26,045 nucleotides of DNA from positions 1-26,045 of the forward strand of contig JASGFF010000034.1 in NCBI GenBank assembly GCA_047605685.1. Reading direction: 5' to 3'. This document shows, in pieces, positions 1-6,429 of this stretch. The first letter of the stretch is position 1. Every line of letters starts with the position of its first letter. Position numbers and translations under genes: made by a program. The notes beneath the pieces are model-generated. The model ran no database searches, was not told the DNA's origin, and worked only from the letters and a program-made list of their open reading frames with translations. This DNA comes from JAUASV01 sp047605685 (GTDB lineage Bacteria > Actinomycetota > Actinomycetes > Actinomycetales > Microbacteriaceae).

Positions 1-2
1 CG

Positions 3-1598
3 CTGCCGGCGCCGCTGCCGCCGCGGCCCGCACCGCTGCTGCCGCTGTGGGCGGCCCTCACCGCGGCCGTCGGCTCGGGCATCCTGCTCGACCTCGCCTT
101 CCCCGCGGTGTCCCTCTGGGTGGCGGCGCTGCCGGCGATCGCGCTGCAGCTCGCGGCGCTCTCCGGCCGGCGGGCGGGCGGGGCCTTCCTGACGGCGTTC
201 GCGGCGGGGACGGCCTTCTACCTCGTCGACATCCCCTGGATCCAACAGTTCCTCGGCGACTCCTTCGGCGCGCTCAGCCTGGTGCCGCTCATCGGCCTCA
301 CGGTGTTCGAGTCGCTGTTCTGGGGCGTCGGCGGCATCCTCATCGCGCTCGCCCTCCGCCGGGTGCCGCGGCTTCCCGGCGGTCGCCTGCTGCTGCCGGC
401 GGTGGTCGCCGGGCTGTGGACGCTCCGCGAGGGCGTGAGTGCGGTGTTCCCCTTCGGCGGCTTCGCCTGGGGGCGCATCGGCTACTCGCAGGCCGACGGC
501 CCGCTCGCCGGCCTGCTGCCGTGGGTCGGCACCTCGGGCGTGACCTTCGTCGTCGTGCTGCTCGTCGCGGCGGCGATGCAGCTGCCGCGCGCCGCGCGCC
601 GGCTGCCGGCCGCGACCGCCCTCGCGGCGCTCGCGACGGCGCTCGTGCTCGTGCCCGGCTATCCGGTGGCGAGCGCGGGCAGCCTGCGCGTCGCCGCGGT
701 GCAGGGCGACGGCCGGGCCGGCTATTTCGACCGGGCCGCGAGCGGCGAGCTGCTCGAGGCCCAGTACCGGGCGACGCTGCCGCTCATCCGCGAGGGCGCC
801 GATGTGGACGTCGTGGTCTGGCCGGAGGGCGGCAGCGACCTCGACCCGGAGACCGACGACCTCGCCGCCGCGGCCTTCGACGCCGTCTCGGGCGCCCTGG
901 ACGCGCCGCTCGTCTCCGGTGTGATCACGACGCGCGGCGACGAGACCTACAACAGCTCGATCGTCTGGCAGCACGGCCTCGGCGTCACCGACCGCTACGA
1001 CAAACGGCATCCGGTGCCCTTCGGGGAGTACGTTCCGCTGCGCAGCCTCATCGAGCCGCTGGTGCCCTCGCTCATCGACCTCATCGGCCGCGAGTACACG
1101 CCGGGCAGCACCGACGCCGTCGCCCTCGTCGGGCGGGTGACGGTGGGGCTGAACATCTGCTTCGACATCGTCGACGACGCGCTGCTGCGCGAGACGGTGG
1201 ACGACGGCGCGCAGCTGATCCTCGCGCAGTCGAACAACGCCGACTTCGGCGACAGCGACGAGAGCCTGCAGCAGCTGCAGATCGCCCGGGCGCGGGCGCT
1301 CGAGACCGGGCGCAGCGTCGTGGTGGTCTCCACGGTGGGCACGAGCGCCGTCATCGCCCCGGACGGCCGGACGATCGACACGATCGACCGCGACACGGCC
1401 GGGACGATGGTCGACGACGTGCCCCTGTCGACGACGATCACCCCCGCGGTCGCCGTCGGGGGCCAGCTGGAGTGGTTCCTGGCGCTGTTCGGGCTGCTCA
1501 CGACGCTGCTCGCGAGCACCGGGGCCGGAGGGGCGCGAGACCGGGATGCGCGGGCGCGAGCCCCGCGGGCTCAGGCGCCGCGCCGCTGGCGCAGGTAG
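3..1598 (+). CDS. lnt: Apolipoprotein N-acyltransferase (5' end outside window)
   Basis: Membrane enzyme that N-acylates the lipid-modified N-terminal cysteine of lipoproteins after Lgt and Lsp. The reading frame is open from the left edge; the first internal GTG is at 108, but hydrophobic membrane-like sequence already precedes it, so the true start is probably upstream. Several hydrophobic segments come first, then the nitrilase-like domain. The likely catalytic Glu is in WPEGG (codon 825), Lys in YDKRHPVPFGEY (codon 1002) and Cys in NICFD (codon 1158), matching the Glu-Lys-Cys triad of Lnt. A last hydrophobic segment (EWFLALFGLLTTLL) precedes a short Arg-rich tail. The 3' end overlaps the convergent rbpA by 28 bp. 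In many actinobacteria lnt is followed by, or fused to, a polyprenol-phosphate mannose synthase; none lies downstream here. Confidence 0.93.
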   Translation: MPAPLPPRPAPLLPLWAALTAAVGSGILLDLAFPAVSLWVAALPAIALQLAALSGRRAGGAFLTAFAAGTAFYLVDIPWIQQFLGDSFGALSLVPLIGLTVFESLFWGVGGILIALALRRVPRLPGGRLLLPAVVAGLWTLREGVSAVFPFGGFAWGRIGYSQADGPLAGLLPWVGTSGVTFVVVLLVAAAMQLPRAARRLPAATALAALATALVLVPGYPVASAGSLRVAAVQGDGRAGYFDRAASGELLEAQYRATLPLIREGADVDVVVWPEGGSDLDPETDDLAAAAFDAVSGALDAPLVSGVITTRGDETYNSSIVWQHGLGVTDRYDKRHPVPFGEYVPLRSLIEPLVPSLIDLIGREYTPGSTDAVALVGRVTVGLNICFDIVDDALLRETVDDGAQLILAQSNNADFGDSDESLQQLQIARARALETGRSVVVVSTVGTSAVIAPDGRTIDTIDRDTAGTMVDDVPLSTTITPAVAVGGQLEWFLALFGLLTTLLASTGAGGARDRDARARAPRAQAPRRWRR

Positions 1599-1921
1599 TT
1601 CAGCCGCTCCTCGAGGATCTCCTCGAGCTCGGCCTCGGTGCGACGCTCCATGAGCATGTCCCAGTGGGTTCGGGCCGGCTTCTGCTCGCCCTGGCCGGTC
1701 TCCACGGGGGCCCCGGCGCCATCGAGCAGCACCCCGGTCTTGCCGCTCTTGGGCGACTCCCACTCCTCGGGGACCTCGGCCTCGGCGGCGAACACCACCT
1801 CGAACTCCTCACCGTCGGCGGTGCGGTAGCTGCACCGCTTCCGGGGCGAGAACTCCACGCCGTCCTCGCTCTGCATGCTCTGGGTGCCCAGGCGCACCCC
1901 GCGCAGGCTCCGATCAGCCAT
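1571..1921 (-). CDS. rbpA: RNA polymerase-binding protein RbpA
   Basis: RbpA is an actinobacterial transcription factor that binds principal sigma factors and RNA polymerase and stabilises the open complex. The 116-residue product starts MADRSLRGVRLG and has the conserved core RYRT/SYRT-DGEEFEVVFA-EAEVP. The sigma-interacting C-terminal part contains THWDMLMERRTEAELEEILEERL, as in mycobacterial RbpA, and the length matches the family. Only one cysteine is present, so a structural zinc site of the Streptomyces type is unlikely. ATG at 1921 is preceded by GGGGAGG about 8 nt upstream, a strong ribosome-binding site. The stop lies inside the 3' end of the convergent lnt gene. A 127-bp gap separates it from the upstream glycerophosphodiesterase gene, so it probably has its own promoter. 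Confidence 0.96.
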   Translation of the reverse strand: MADRSLRGVRLGTQSMQSEDGVEFSPRKRCSYRTADGEEFEVVFAAEAEVPEEWESPKSGKTGVLLDGAGAPVETGQGEQKPARTHWDMLMERRTEAELEEILEERLNYLRQRRGA

Positions 1922-2048
1922 CGTGCGACCTCCCCTTCCGGTGACGGGTGACCGTCGGCTCGTGGCCGGGCGGACCCCACAGTGCTAACGCGCCCGGCTG
2001 AGGACGGCCTTTCAGAAACCCCGGACCGGCCTCGATCTCACAGCCGAG

Positions 2049-2807
2049 TCACAGCGCCCGCCGGGATTGCAGCACCTCGATGGCCACGTCCGTGCGGTTC
2101 GTCACGATTCCGTCGACGCCGGCGTCGAGCAGCCGGTGCATGGCGGCCGCATCGTCGATCGTCCAGACGTGCACCTCGACGCCGTGCTCGTGCAGCCGGC
2201 GGACGAGCCGCGGTGTCGGCACGTTCGCGCCGAGGGCGCGCTCGGGCACCTGCACGGCGGCGCAGCCGCGCAGGGCGCGCCCGAGCAGGCCGGCGAGGCC
2301 GAGCCGCCCGGCGACGAACGCCGTCGCGAACGACACCGCCGAGGCGCTCGTGAGCGCACCGGGCAGCAGCGCGAGCGCCGCGCGACGCCGGGCGTCGCTG
2401 AACGATGCCACCAGCACCCGGTCAACCGCGCCCGCCGCACGGATCGCGCGGGCGGCGGGCACGGCGGCATCCGCGCTCTTGATGTCGATGTTGAAGCGCG
2501 CCTCGGGCAGCGCCTCGAGGGCCTCGGAGAGCGAGACGATGCCGGCACCGGCGAGCTCGGCGTGGTCGAGGTCCGCCAGCCGGCGGGCGTCGCCGCCCAG
2601 CCGGGACAGGTCGGGGTCGTGGCCGATGACGGCGACGCCGTCGCGGGAGGCGCGCACGTCGGTCTCGATGATCTGGGCACCCGCCGCGAGCGCCGCCTCG
2701 AAGGCCGGCAGCGTGTTCTCGACGATGCCGCTGCCGGGCGGGGAGAAGCCTCGGTGGGCGATGACGCGGGGCCGCGGTCCGGCGAGGAAGCGGCTAACGG
2801 TCGGCAG
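2049..2807 (-). CDS. Glycerophosphodiester phosphodiesterase (non-canonical CTG start inferred)
   Basis: Cleaves glycerophosphodiesters to glycerol-3-phosphate and an alcohol. GDPD-family motifs are in order: IAHRG near the N-terminus, ENTLPAFEAAL, ETDVRASRDGVAVIGHDP with the metal and catalytic acids and His, NIDIK, and the C-terminal VHVWTID...GVDGIVTNRTD. No signal peptide is visible, so it is probably cytoplasmic (UgpQ-like). The start is odd: no in-frame ATG, GTG or TTG lies between the SPFH gene interior and the catalytic IAHRG. The best candidate is CTG at 2807, seven nt downstream of AAGGGG (2820-2815), giving 252 aa. A GTT at 2798 overlaps the SPFH stop as GTTAG. Translation is probably coupled to the upstream SPFH gene, whose end it overlaps. 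Function is secure; the start is inferred. Confidence 0.87.
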   Translation of the reverse strand: MPTVSRFLAGPRPRVIAHRGFSPPGSGIVENTLPAFEAALAAGAQIIETDVRASRDGVAVIGHDPDLSRLGGDARRLADLDHAELAGAGIVSLSEALEALPEARFNIDIKSADAAVPAARAIRAAGAVDRVLVASFSDARRRAALALLPGALTSASAVSFATAFVAGRLGLAGLLGRALRGCAAVQVPERALGANVPTPRLVRRLHEHGVEVHVWTIDDAAAMHRLLDAGVDGIVTNRTDVAIEVLQSRRAL

Positions 2808-3702
2808 CGCCGGTCCCCTTGCCGCCCAGGAAGCCGGAGCTGATGCCCTTGAGCGCCTCGGTGAGCTCGGAGGGGATGATCCACATCTTGTTGGACTCGC
2901 CCTCGGCGATCTTCGGCAGCGTCTGCAGGTACTGGTAGGCCAGCAGCCCGCTGTCCGGGTTGCCGCGGTGGATGGCGTCGAAGACGGTCTGGATCGCCTC
3001 GGCCTCACCCTGGGCGCGCAGCACGGCGGCCTTGGCGTCGCCCTCGGCCGTGAGGATCGCCGCCTGGCGGGCGCCCTCGGCCTGCAGGATGGCCGCCTGC
3101 TTGGTGCCCTCGGCGGTGAGGATCTGCGCGCGCCGGTCGCGCTCGGCGCGCATCTGCTTCTCCATCGAGTCCTGGATGGAGGCGGGCGGGTCGATGGCCT
3201 TGAGCTCGACCCGGCCGACACGGATGCCCCATTTGCCGGTGGCCTCGTCGAGCACCGCCCGCAGCTGGGAGTTGATGCTGTCGCGGCTGGTGAGCGCCTC
3301 CTCGAGGTTGAGCCCGCCGACGACGTTGCGCAGGGTCGTCGTGGTGAGCTGCTCGACGGCGCTCAGGTAGTTCGCGATCTCGTAGCTCGCCGCCCGGGCA
3401 TCCGTCACCTGGAAGTAGACGACGGTGTCGATGGAGACGACGAGGTTGTCCTCGGTGATGACCGGCTGCGGCGGGAAGGAGACCACCTGCTCGCGCATGT
3501 CGAGCAGCGGGCGCAGCCTGTCGATGAACGGCACGAGCAGGTTGAGCCCGGGCTGCAGCGTCTTGTGGTAGCGGCCGAGGCGCTCGACGACGCCGTTGGC
3601 GGCCTGCGGGATGATGCGGATGGAGCGCGCGATCACCGTCAGCACGAAGATCACGATCGCGATCACCACGATCACGAGAAATACCCCTGCGGGTGTGGTC
3701 AT
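2794..3702 (-). CDS. SPFH/band-7 (stomatin-prohibitin family) membrane protein
   Basis: A 302-residue protein of the slipin/paraslipin type. An N-terminal hydrophobic segment (residues about 4-25) anchors it. The SPFH domain follows, with VVERLGRYHKTLQPGLNLLVPFIDRL and VQITD/VTDAR-like blocks, then an Ala/Glu-rich coiled coil with repeated AEG-(T/A)-(K/R)-QAAIL units (about residues 205-250) that drives oligomerisation. Family members scaffold membrane microdomains and often pair with an NfeD protein, as here: ATG at 3702 overlaps the nfeD stop as TGATG, so translation is coupled. The C-terminus (GKGTGAADR) overlaps the start of the glycerophosphodiesterase gene. The cargo or protease partner is not identifiable. 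Confidence 0.93.
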   Translation of the reverse strand: MTTPAGVFLVIVVIAIVIFVLTVIARSIRIIPQAANGVVERLGRYHKTLQPGLNLLVPFIDRLRPLLDMREQVVSFPPQPVITEDNLVVSIDTVVYFQVTDARAASYEIANYLSAVEQLTTTTLRNVVGGLNLEEALTSRDSINSQLRAVLDEATGKWGIRVGRVELKAIDPPASIQDSMEKQMRAERDRRAQILTAEGTKQAAILQAEGARQAAILTAEGDAKAAVLRAQGEAEAIQTVFDAIHRGNPDSGLLAYQYLQTLPKIAEGESNKMWIIPSELTEALKGISSGFLGGKGTGAADR

Positions 3703-4175
3703 CAGGACACGGTCCTCTCGGTCGGTTCCACGATCGCCGTCGCCCCCTCGATGGCGACGACGCGCACCCGCTCGCCGGCGGCGAGCGGCAGCTCGCGCGC
3801 CGCCTCGACGAGGCGGGCGCTCCAGGTCTCGCCGTTGGCGAGCTTCACGGTGCCGGCGCCCTCGGCGAAGGCCGCCGTCGTCACGCCCTCGATGCTAAGG
3901 AGCGCCTCGACGTTGCTCGGGCTCGGGTCGGATCCCGAGCGCAGCGCGCGCAGCAGCGGCGGCCGCACGAGCGCGACGAGCGCTAGCGCGAGCGCCGCGG
4001 CGACGATGACCTGCAGCCACGGCGGGGCGCCGAACAGGCTGGCGAGCAGGCCGCCGACGCCGCCGAGGGCGAGCATCAGGAACGTGAGGTCGAGCGTGAA
4101 GATCTCGATGACGCCGAACAGCAGCACGAGCGCTATCCAGACCAGCCAGGCCCAGCTGAGGATGTCAGCGCCCAC
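3702..4175 (-). CDS. NfeD-like membrane protein
   Basis: Short NfeD family protein that accompanies SPFH proteins. Two or three hydrophobic helices (WAWLVWIALVLLFGVIEIF, LTFLMLALGGVGGLLASLF and WLQVIVAAALALALVALV) precede a C-terminal OB-fold domain of about 65 residues (from LLSIEGVTTAAF to VEPTERTVS). GTG at 4175 was chosen because it places the first helix close to the N-terminus, as in related proteins, and GAGGGAG lies 11 nt upstream. An in-frame ATG at 4247 would add 24 acidic, poorly conserved residues and cannot be excluded. A TAGCTT hexamer at 4236-4231 could be the -10 box serving the 4175 start. First gene of a three-gene leftward operon. Confidence 0.87.
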   Translation of the reverse strand: MGADILSWAWLVWIALVLLFGVIEIFTLDLTFLMLALGGVGGLLASLFGAPPWLQVIVAAALALALVALVRPPLLRALRSGSDPSPSNVEALLSIEGVTTAAFAEGAGTVKLANGETWSARLVEAARELPLAAGERVRVVAIEGATAIVEPTERTVS

Positions 4176-4230
4176 CCCGTCCCCATCTCCCTCGTCGTGT
4201 GGCACCGGCGCCGCGCCGGTCGTGGCGTCG

Positions 4231-4236
4231 AAGCTA
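4231..4236 (-). promoter_or_regulatory. Candidate -10 box for the nfeD-SPFH-GDPD operon
   Basis: On the minus strand this reads TAGCTT, matching TANNNT. Transcription would start near 4224, giving a leader of about 48 nt before the preferred nfeD GTG at 4175. If the ATG at 4247 were the true start, this box would lie inside the coding region. No convincing -35 is visible. Confidence 0.3.
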
Positions 4237-4279
4237 TCACTCAGCATCGCCGGGCGGCGGCCCGCTCCGCCGGTCCCGA

Positions 4280-4285
4280 TAGTCT
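4280..4285 (+). promoter_or_regulatory. -10 box of a probable leaderless promoter (SDR-like gene)
   Basis: TAGTCT, within GATAGTCT, sits 7 nt before the GTG at 4293, which is where RNA synthesis would begin. There is no purine-rich ribosome-binding site in the gap. Both facts fit a leaderless mRNA. Confidence 0.6.
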
Positions 4286-4292
4286 CGAGACC

Positions 4293-5057
4293 GTGAACAA
4301 TCCCCTCCCGACCGGCAGCCTCGCCGGCATCCGCGCCCTCGTCACCGGATCGTCCCGCGGCATCGGTGCCGACACCGCGGCGTACCTCGCCGGTGCCGGC
4401 GCCAGGGTCGTCGTCAACTACCGCTCGAAAGCGCCGCGCGCCGAGAGGGTCGTGGCGCAGATCGTCGAGGCGGGCGGTGAGGCGGTCGCGATCGGCGCGG
4501 ACCTCACCGATCCGGCCTCCGTCACCGTGATGCTCGAGACCGTGCGGGATGCCTGGGGCGGGCTCGACCTGCTCGTGCTGAACGCCTCCGGCGGCATGGA
4601 GCCCGGCCTGGGGGAGGACTACGCGCTGCGTCTGAACCGGGACGCGCAGCTGAACGTGCTCGAGGCGGCACTGCCCCTCATGCCCACCGGCGCCCGGGTG
4701 GTGTTCGTCACGAGCCACCAGGCGCACTTCATCGACACGGTGCCGACGATGCCCGAGTACGAGCCGGTCGCCCGGTCGAAGCGTGCCGGCGAGCTCGCCC
4801 TGCGCGAGCGCCTGCCCGAGCTGGAGCGTCGCGGCGTCGGCTTCGTCGTGGTCTCCGGGGACATGATCGAGGGCACGATCACGGCGACGCTGCTCAACCG
4901 GCTCAACCCGGGGGCGATCGAGGCGCGCAAGCAGGCCGCCGGCCGGCTCTACAACGTGGCCGAGTTCGCGGCCGAGGTGGCGCTCGCGGCGATCGAGCCG
5001 ATCCCCGCGAACCACGAGCGCCTCGTCGGGGACGTCAGTGAGTTCCTCGGCGTCTGA
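4293..5057 (+). CDS. SDR family protein with atypical active site
   Basis: A 254-residue Rossmann-fold protein of the short-chain dehydrogenase/reductase superfamily. The dinucleotide-binding TGSSRGIG motif is near residue 17 and is followed by VVVNYR, which suggests an NADP(H) preference. DLTDPAS and LVLNASGG (the NAG-type motif) are also present. The expected YxxxK catalytic pair is not in register: the segment reads EYEPVARSKRAGE, with Tyr seven residues before Lys and Val where Tyr should be. A Ser is present in VTSHQAH. Substrate is unknown, and a non-classical or non-catalytic role is possible. The GTG start at 4293 follows a leaderless-type -10 box. The 3' end overlaps the NUDIX gene by 20 bp, so the two are co-transcribed. 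Confidence 0.88.
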   Translation: MNNPLPTGSLAGIRALVTGSSRGIGADTAAYLAGAGARVVVNYRSKAPRAERVVAQIVEAGGEAVAIGADLTDPASVTVMLETVRDAWGGLDLLVLNASGGMEPGLGEDYALRLNRDAQLNVLEAALPLMPTGARVVFVTSHQAHFIDTVPTMPEYEPVARSKRAGELALRERLPELERRGVGFVVVSGDMIEGTITATLLNRLNPGAIEARKQAAGRLYNVAEFAAEVALAAIEPIPANHERLVGDVSEFLGV

Positions 5058-5520
5058 GGGCGGGCCCGGCTCCACGCCCGGGCCGCGGCTGCGGCTCAGC
5101 TCGCGGGTGCTGCTGTTCGACCGCACCGGTCGCATCCTGCTCATGTACACGCTCGGCGACAACGGGCTCGCGCGCTGGCTGACGCCCGGCGGGGGAGTGG
5201 ACCCGGGGGAAAGCCACCTCGACGCCGCCGTGCGCGAGCTCGAGGAGGAGACCGGGCTGCGAGACGTGTCGCTCGGCGATGTCGTCCACCGGCTCGACTT
5301 CGCCGCCACCTACGGGGCGCTCGACCACGACATCGGCCACGCCGAGTACTACCGGGCGGTCGTCGACCGCTTCGTGCCCTCCTCGGCGCACTGGACGGCG
5401 GAGGAGCGGCGCGACGTACTCGGCCACCGCTGGTTCAGCGCCGAGGAGCTCGAGGCCACGACCGACGCCTACGAGCCGCCGGAGCTGCCCGCCCTCGTGC
5501 GCGCGCACGCACCGCGGTAG
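5038..5520 (+). CDS. NUDIX hydrolase
   Basis: A 160-residue single-domain NUDIX protein, expected to hydrolyse a nucleoside diphosphate linked to another group using a divalent metal. The NUDIX box is complete: GGVDPGESHLDAAVRELEEE followed by TGL fits Gx5Ex7REUxEExGU (about residues 51-73). The fold strands RVLLFDRTGRILLM precede it, and GHRWFSAEELEAT, a common C-terminal NUDIX motif, follows. GTG at 5038 lies inside the end of the SDR gene (20-bp overlap), implying coupled translation. Substrate specificity cannot be read from the sequence. Downstream to 5654 there is no gene. Confidence 0.92.
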   Translation: MSSSASEGGPGSTPGPRLRLSSRVLLFDRTGRILLMYTLGDNGLARWLTPGGGVDPGESHLDAAVRELEEETGLRDVSLGDVVHRLDFAATYGALDHDIGHAEYYRAVVDRFVPSSAHWTAEERRDVLGHRWFSAEELEATTDAYEPPELPALVRAHAPR

Positions 5521-5629
5521 CCGCGGCGACGGTCGCGCCGGCGACCCGTCCGAGCCTGGCCACGATTCCGGGCGAGCGGCCGGCGACACGCGTCGAGCCA
5601 TGACGCCATTTTCTCCTTGCCCAGTCTCC

Positions 5630-5645
5630 GATAATGCATATTATG
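5630..5645. promoter_or_regulatory. AT-rich island with opposed -10-like hexamers
   Basis: GATAATGCATATTATG is 13/16 A or T in otherwise GC-rich DNA. The plus strand holds GATAAT (5630-5635) 7 nt before an ATG at 5643. The minus strand holds CATAAT (5645-5640), the same hexamer as the ctaE -10. ATAAT and ATTAT form an inverted repeat around GCAT. A plus transcript would run antisense to the relic and padR; a minus transcript would run antisense to the NUDIX gene. No conserved gene is visible on either side. The rest of 5521-5654 appears featureless. Confidence 0.4.
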
Positions 5646-5654
5646 TCAGCTGGG

Positions 5655-5846
5655 TTACCCGAGGCGGGGCTTCCGGAGGCACCGTCGCGCCGGTCGCTGT
5701 CCCTCCTCTTCCGCCGTCTCCACGAACTCGAGCAGGTCGGCGCCGACGATCGCCCGCACCGCTGTCGCGTCACGGCCTTACAGTCCAGCCAGCGCCTCAT
5801 TGTCGGCGAGAGAGCCGGTGACGAGCTCGATCGGATTGCTGACCAT
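5655..5846 (-). pseudogene. Remnant of a DUF1048-type PadR partner gene
   Basis: Starting two bases after the padR stop, ATG at 5846 opens a 22-codon frame containing NPIELVTGSLADNEALAG, then TAA. The same frame continues for 40 codons with ATAVRAIVGADLLEFVETA before a second stop at 5657-5655. From memory of the family, DUF1048 proteins, commonly encoded right after padR, begin with an IE-VTGSL block and later carry a VR-IVGEDPVEFAE block, with roughly 60 residues between. Here the middle is missing and an in-frame stop separates the pieces. This reads as a gene decayed by internal deletion and a nonsense change. The family assignment is recalled, not searched. Confidence 0.6.
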
Positions 5847-5848
5847 GG

Positions 5849-6193
5849 TCATCTCCCCCGCTGTCGGAGCTGCTGCTGTCGGAGCTGCTCGAGGCGTTCG
5901 GAGAGGAATCCCCATGTCTCCCAGAACTCCTCGAGGGCCGTCTGCCCCTGGGCGTTGAGCGAGTACACCTTGCGCGGCGGGCCCTTCTGCGACGGCACCC
6001 TCTCGACGTCGACGAGCCCGCGCTGCTCGACGCGCAGCAGGAGCGCGTACACCGTGCCCTCGGCGATGTCGGTGAGACCCCGATCACGCAACCAGGCGGT
6101 GATCTCGTAGCCGTGTGCCGCCCGACCTGCGATGAGCGCGAGCACGATGCCCTCCAGAGTGCCCCTGAGCATCTCCGTGATCTGCTTCGGCAC
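5849..6193 (-). CDS. PadR family transcriptional regulator
   Basis: A 114-residue regulator with the PadR winged-helix domain: MLRGTLEGIVLALIAGRAAHGYEITAWL, then IAEGTVYALLLRVEQRGLVDVER (recognition helix and start of the wing), then PPRKVYSLNAQGQTALEEF (wing strand and C-terminal helix). PadR proteins usually repress their own operon and release DNA on binding small ligands. GTG at 6193 has GGAAGGAG 6-7 nt upstream. Two copies of an operator-like sequence lie in front (6232-6275). The last residues (QLRQQQLRQRGR) come from a 15-bp tandem duplication at 5860-5889. The usual downstream partner gene is decayed. Possible targets are itself and the divergent universal stress gene. Confidence 0.92.
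   Translation of the reverse strand: MPKQITEMLRGTLEGIVLALIAGRAAHGYEITAWLRDRGLTDIAEGTVYALLLRVEQRGLVDVERVPSQKGPPRKVYSLNAQGQTALEEFWETWGFLSERLEQLRQQQLRQRGR
5860..5889. repeat. 15-bp tandem repeat in the padR 3' end
   Basis: Two perfect copies of gctgtcggagctgct (5860-5874 and 5875-5889). On the minus strand they encode the Leu-Arg-Gln-rich end of PadR, so the duplication lengthened the C-terminus by five residues without breaking the frame. Confidence 0.85.
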
Positions 6194-6231
6194 CGGTGCT
6201 CCTTCCCGTGCCCGCTCGCTCCGGCGATCCA

Positions 6232-6275
6232 GTATTCAGTGACGCTGAATACCACTACATAGTGACACTGAATAC
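6232..6275. promoter_or_regulatory. Putative PadR operator: inverted repeat plus second half-site copy
   Basis: Site 1 (6232-6252) is a perfect 8-bp inverted repeat, GTATTCAG-TGACG-CTGAATAC. Site 2 repeats its right part: AGTGACACTGAATAC (6261-6275) matches AGTGACGCTGAATAC (6238-6252) at 14 of 15 bases, 23 bp apart or about two helical turns. The block is AT-rich, begins 38 bp upstream of the padR start and lies between padR and the divergent stress gene, where an autoregulatory operator is expected. Confidence 0.65.
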
Positions 6276-6429
6276 ACCGGTGTGCAAGCCCCGGGTACCG
6301 GGGTCGACGCGAACGGGGCAGTCGATACCGACCCTTGCGGCGCGGCCCCCCTCCGGCCGTACCCTGGTCGCAGCCCCGTGCAGCCCCCGCGCAGCATGCG
6401 CGCTGCGACGCCACGACGGAGAGGTCATC

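Noticed and set aside
1985..2016. Possible stress-sigma (SigR-like) promoter before rbpA, with GTTAGC and an upstream GAAAG
   Set aside because: The upstream element does not match GGAAT and the spacing is off. Known SigR control of rbpA in Streptomyces made it tempting, but the sequence does not support it.
3061..3130. Repeated short motif in the SPFH gene
   Set aside because: The repeats encode the AEG-QAAIL heptad-like units typical of the SPFH coiled coil, so they reflect protein structure and are not a mobile or CRISPR repeat.
5035..5601. Minus-strand frame of 188 codons opposite the NUDIX gene
   Set aside because: It mirrors the NUDIX codons and has no recognisable motif or ribosome-binding site.
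6335..6365. TTGCGG ... TACCCT as a promoter for the universal stress gene
   Set aside because: The spacing is 19 bp and both boxes match weakly, so it was mentioned only inside the gene entry.
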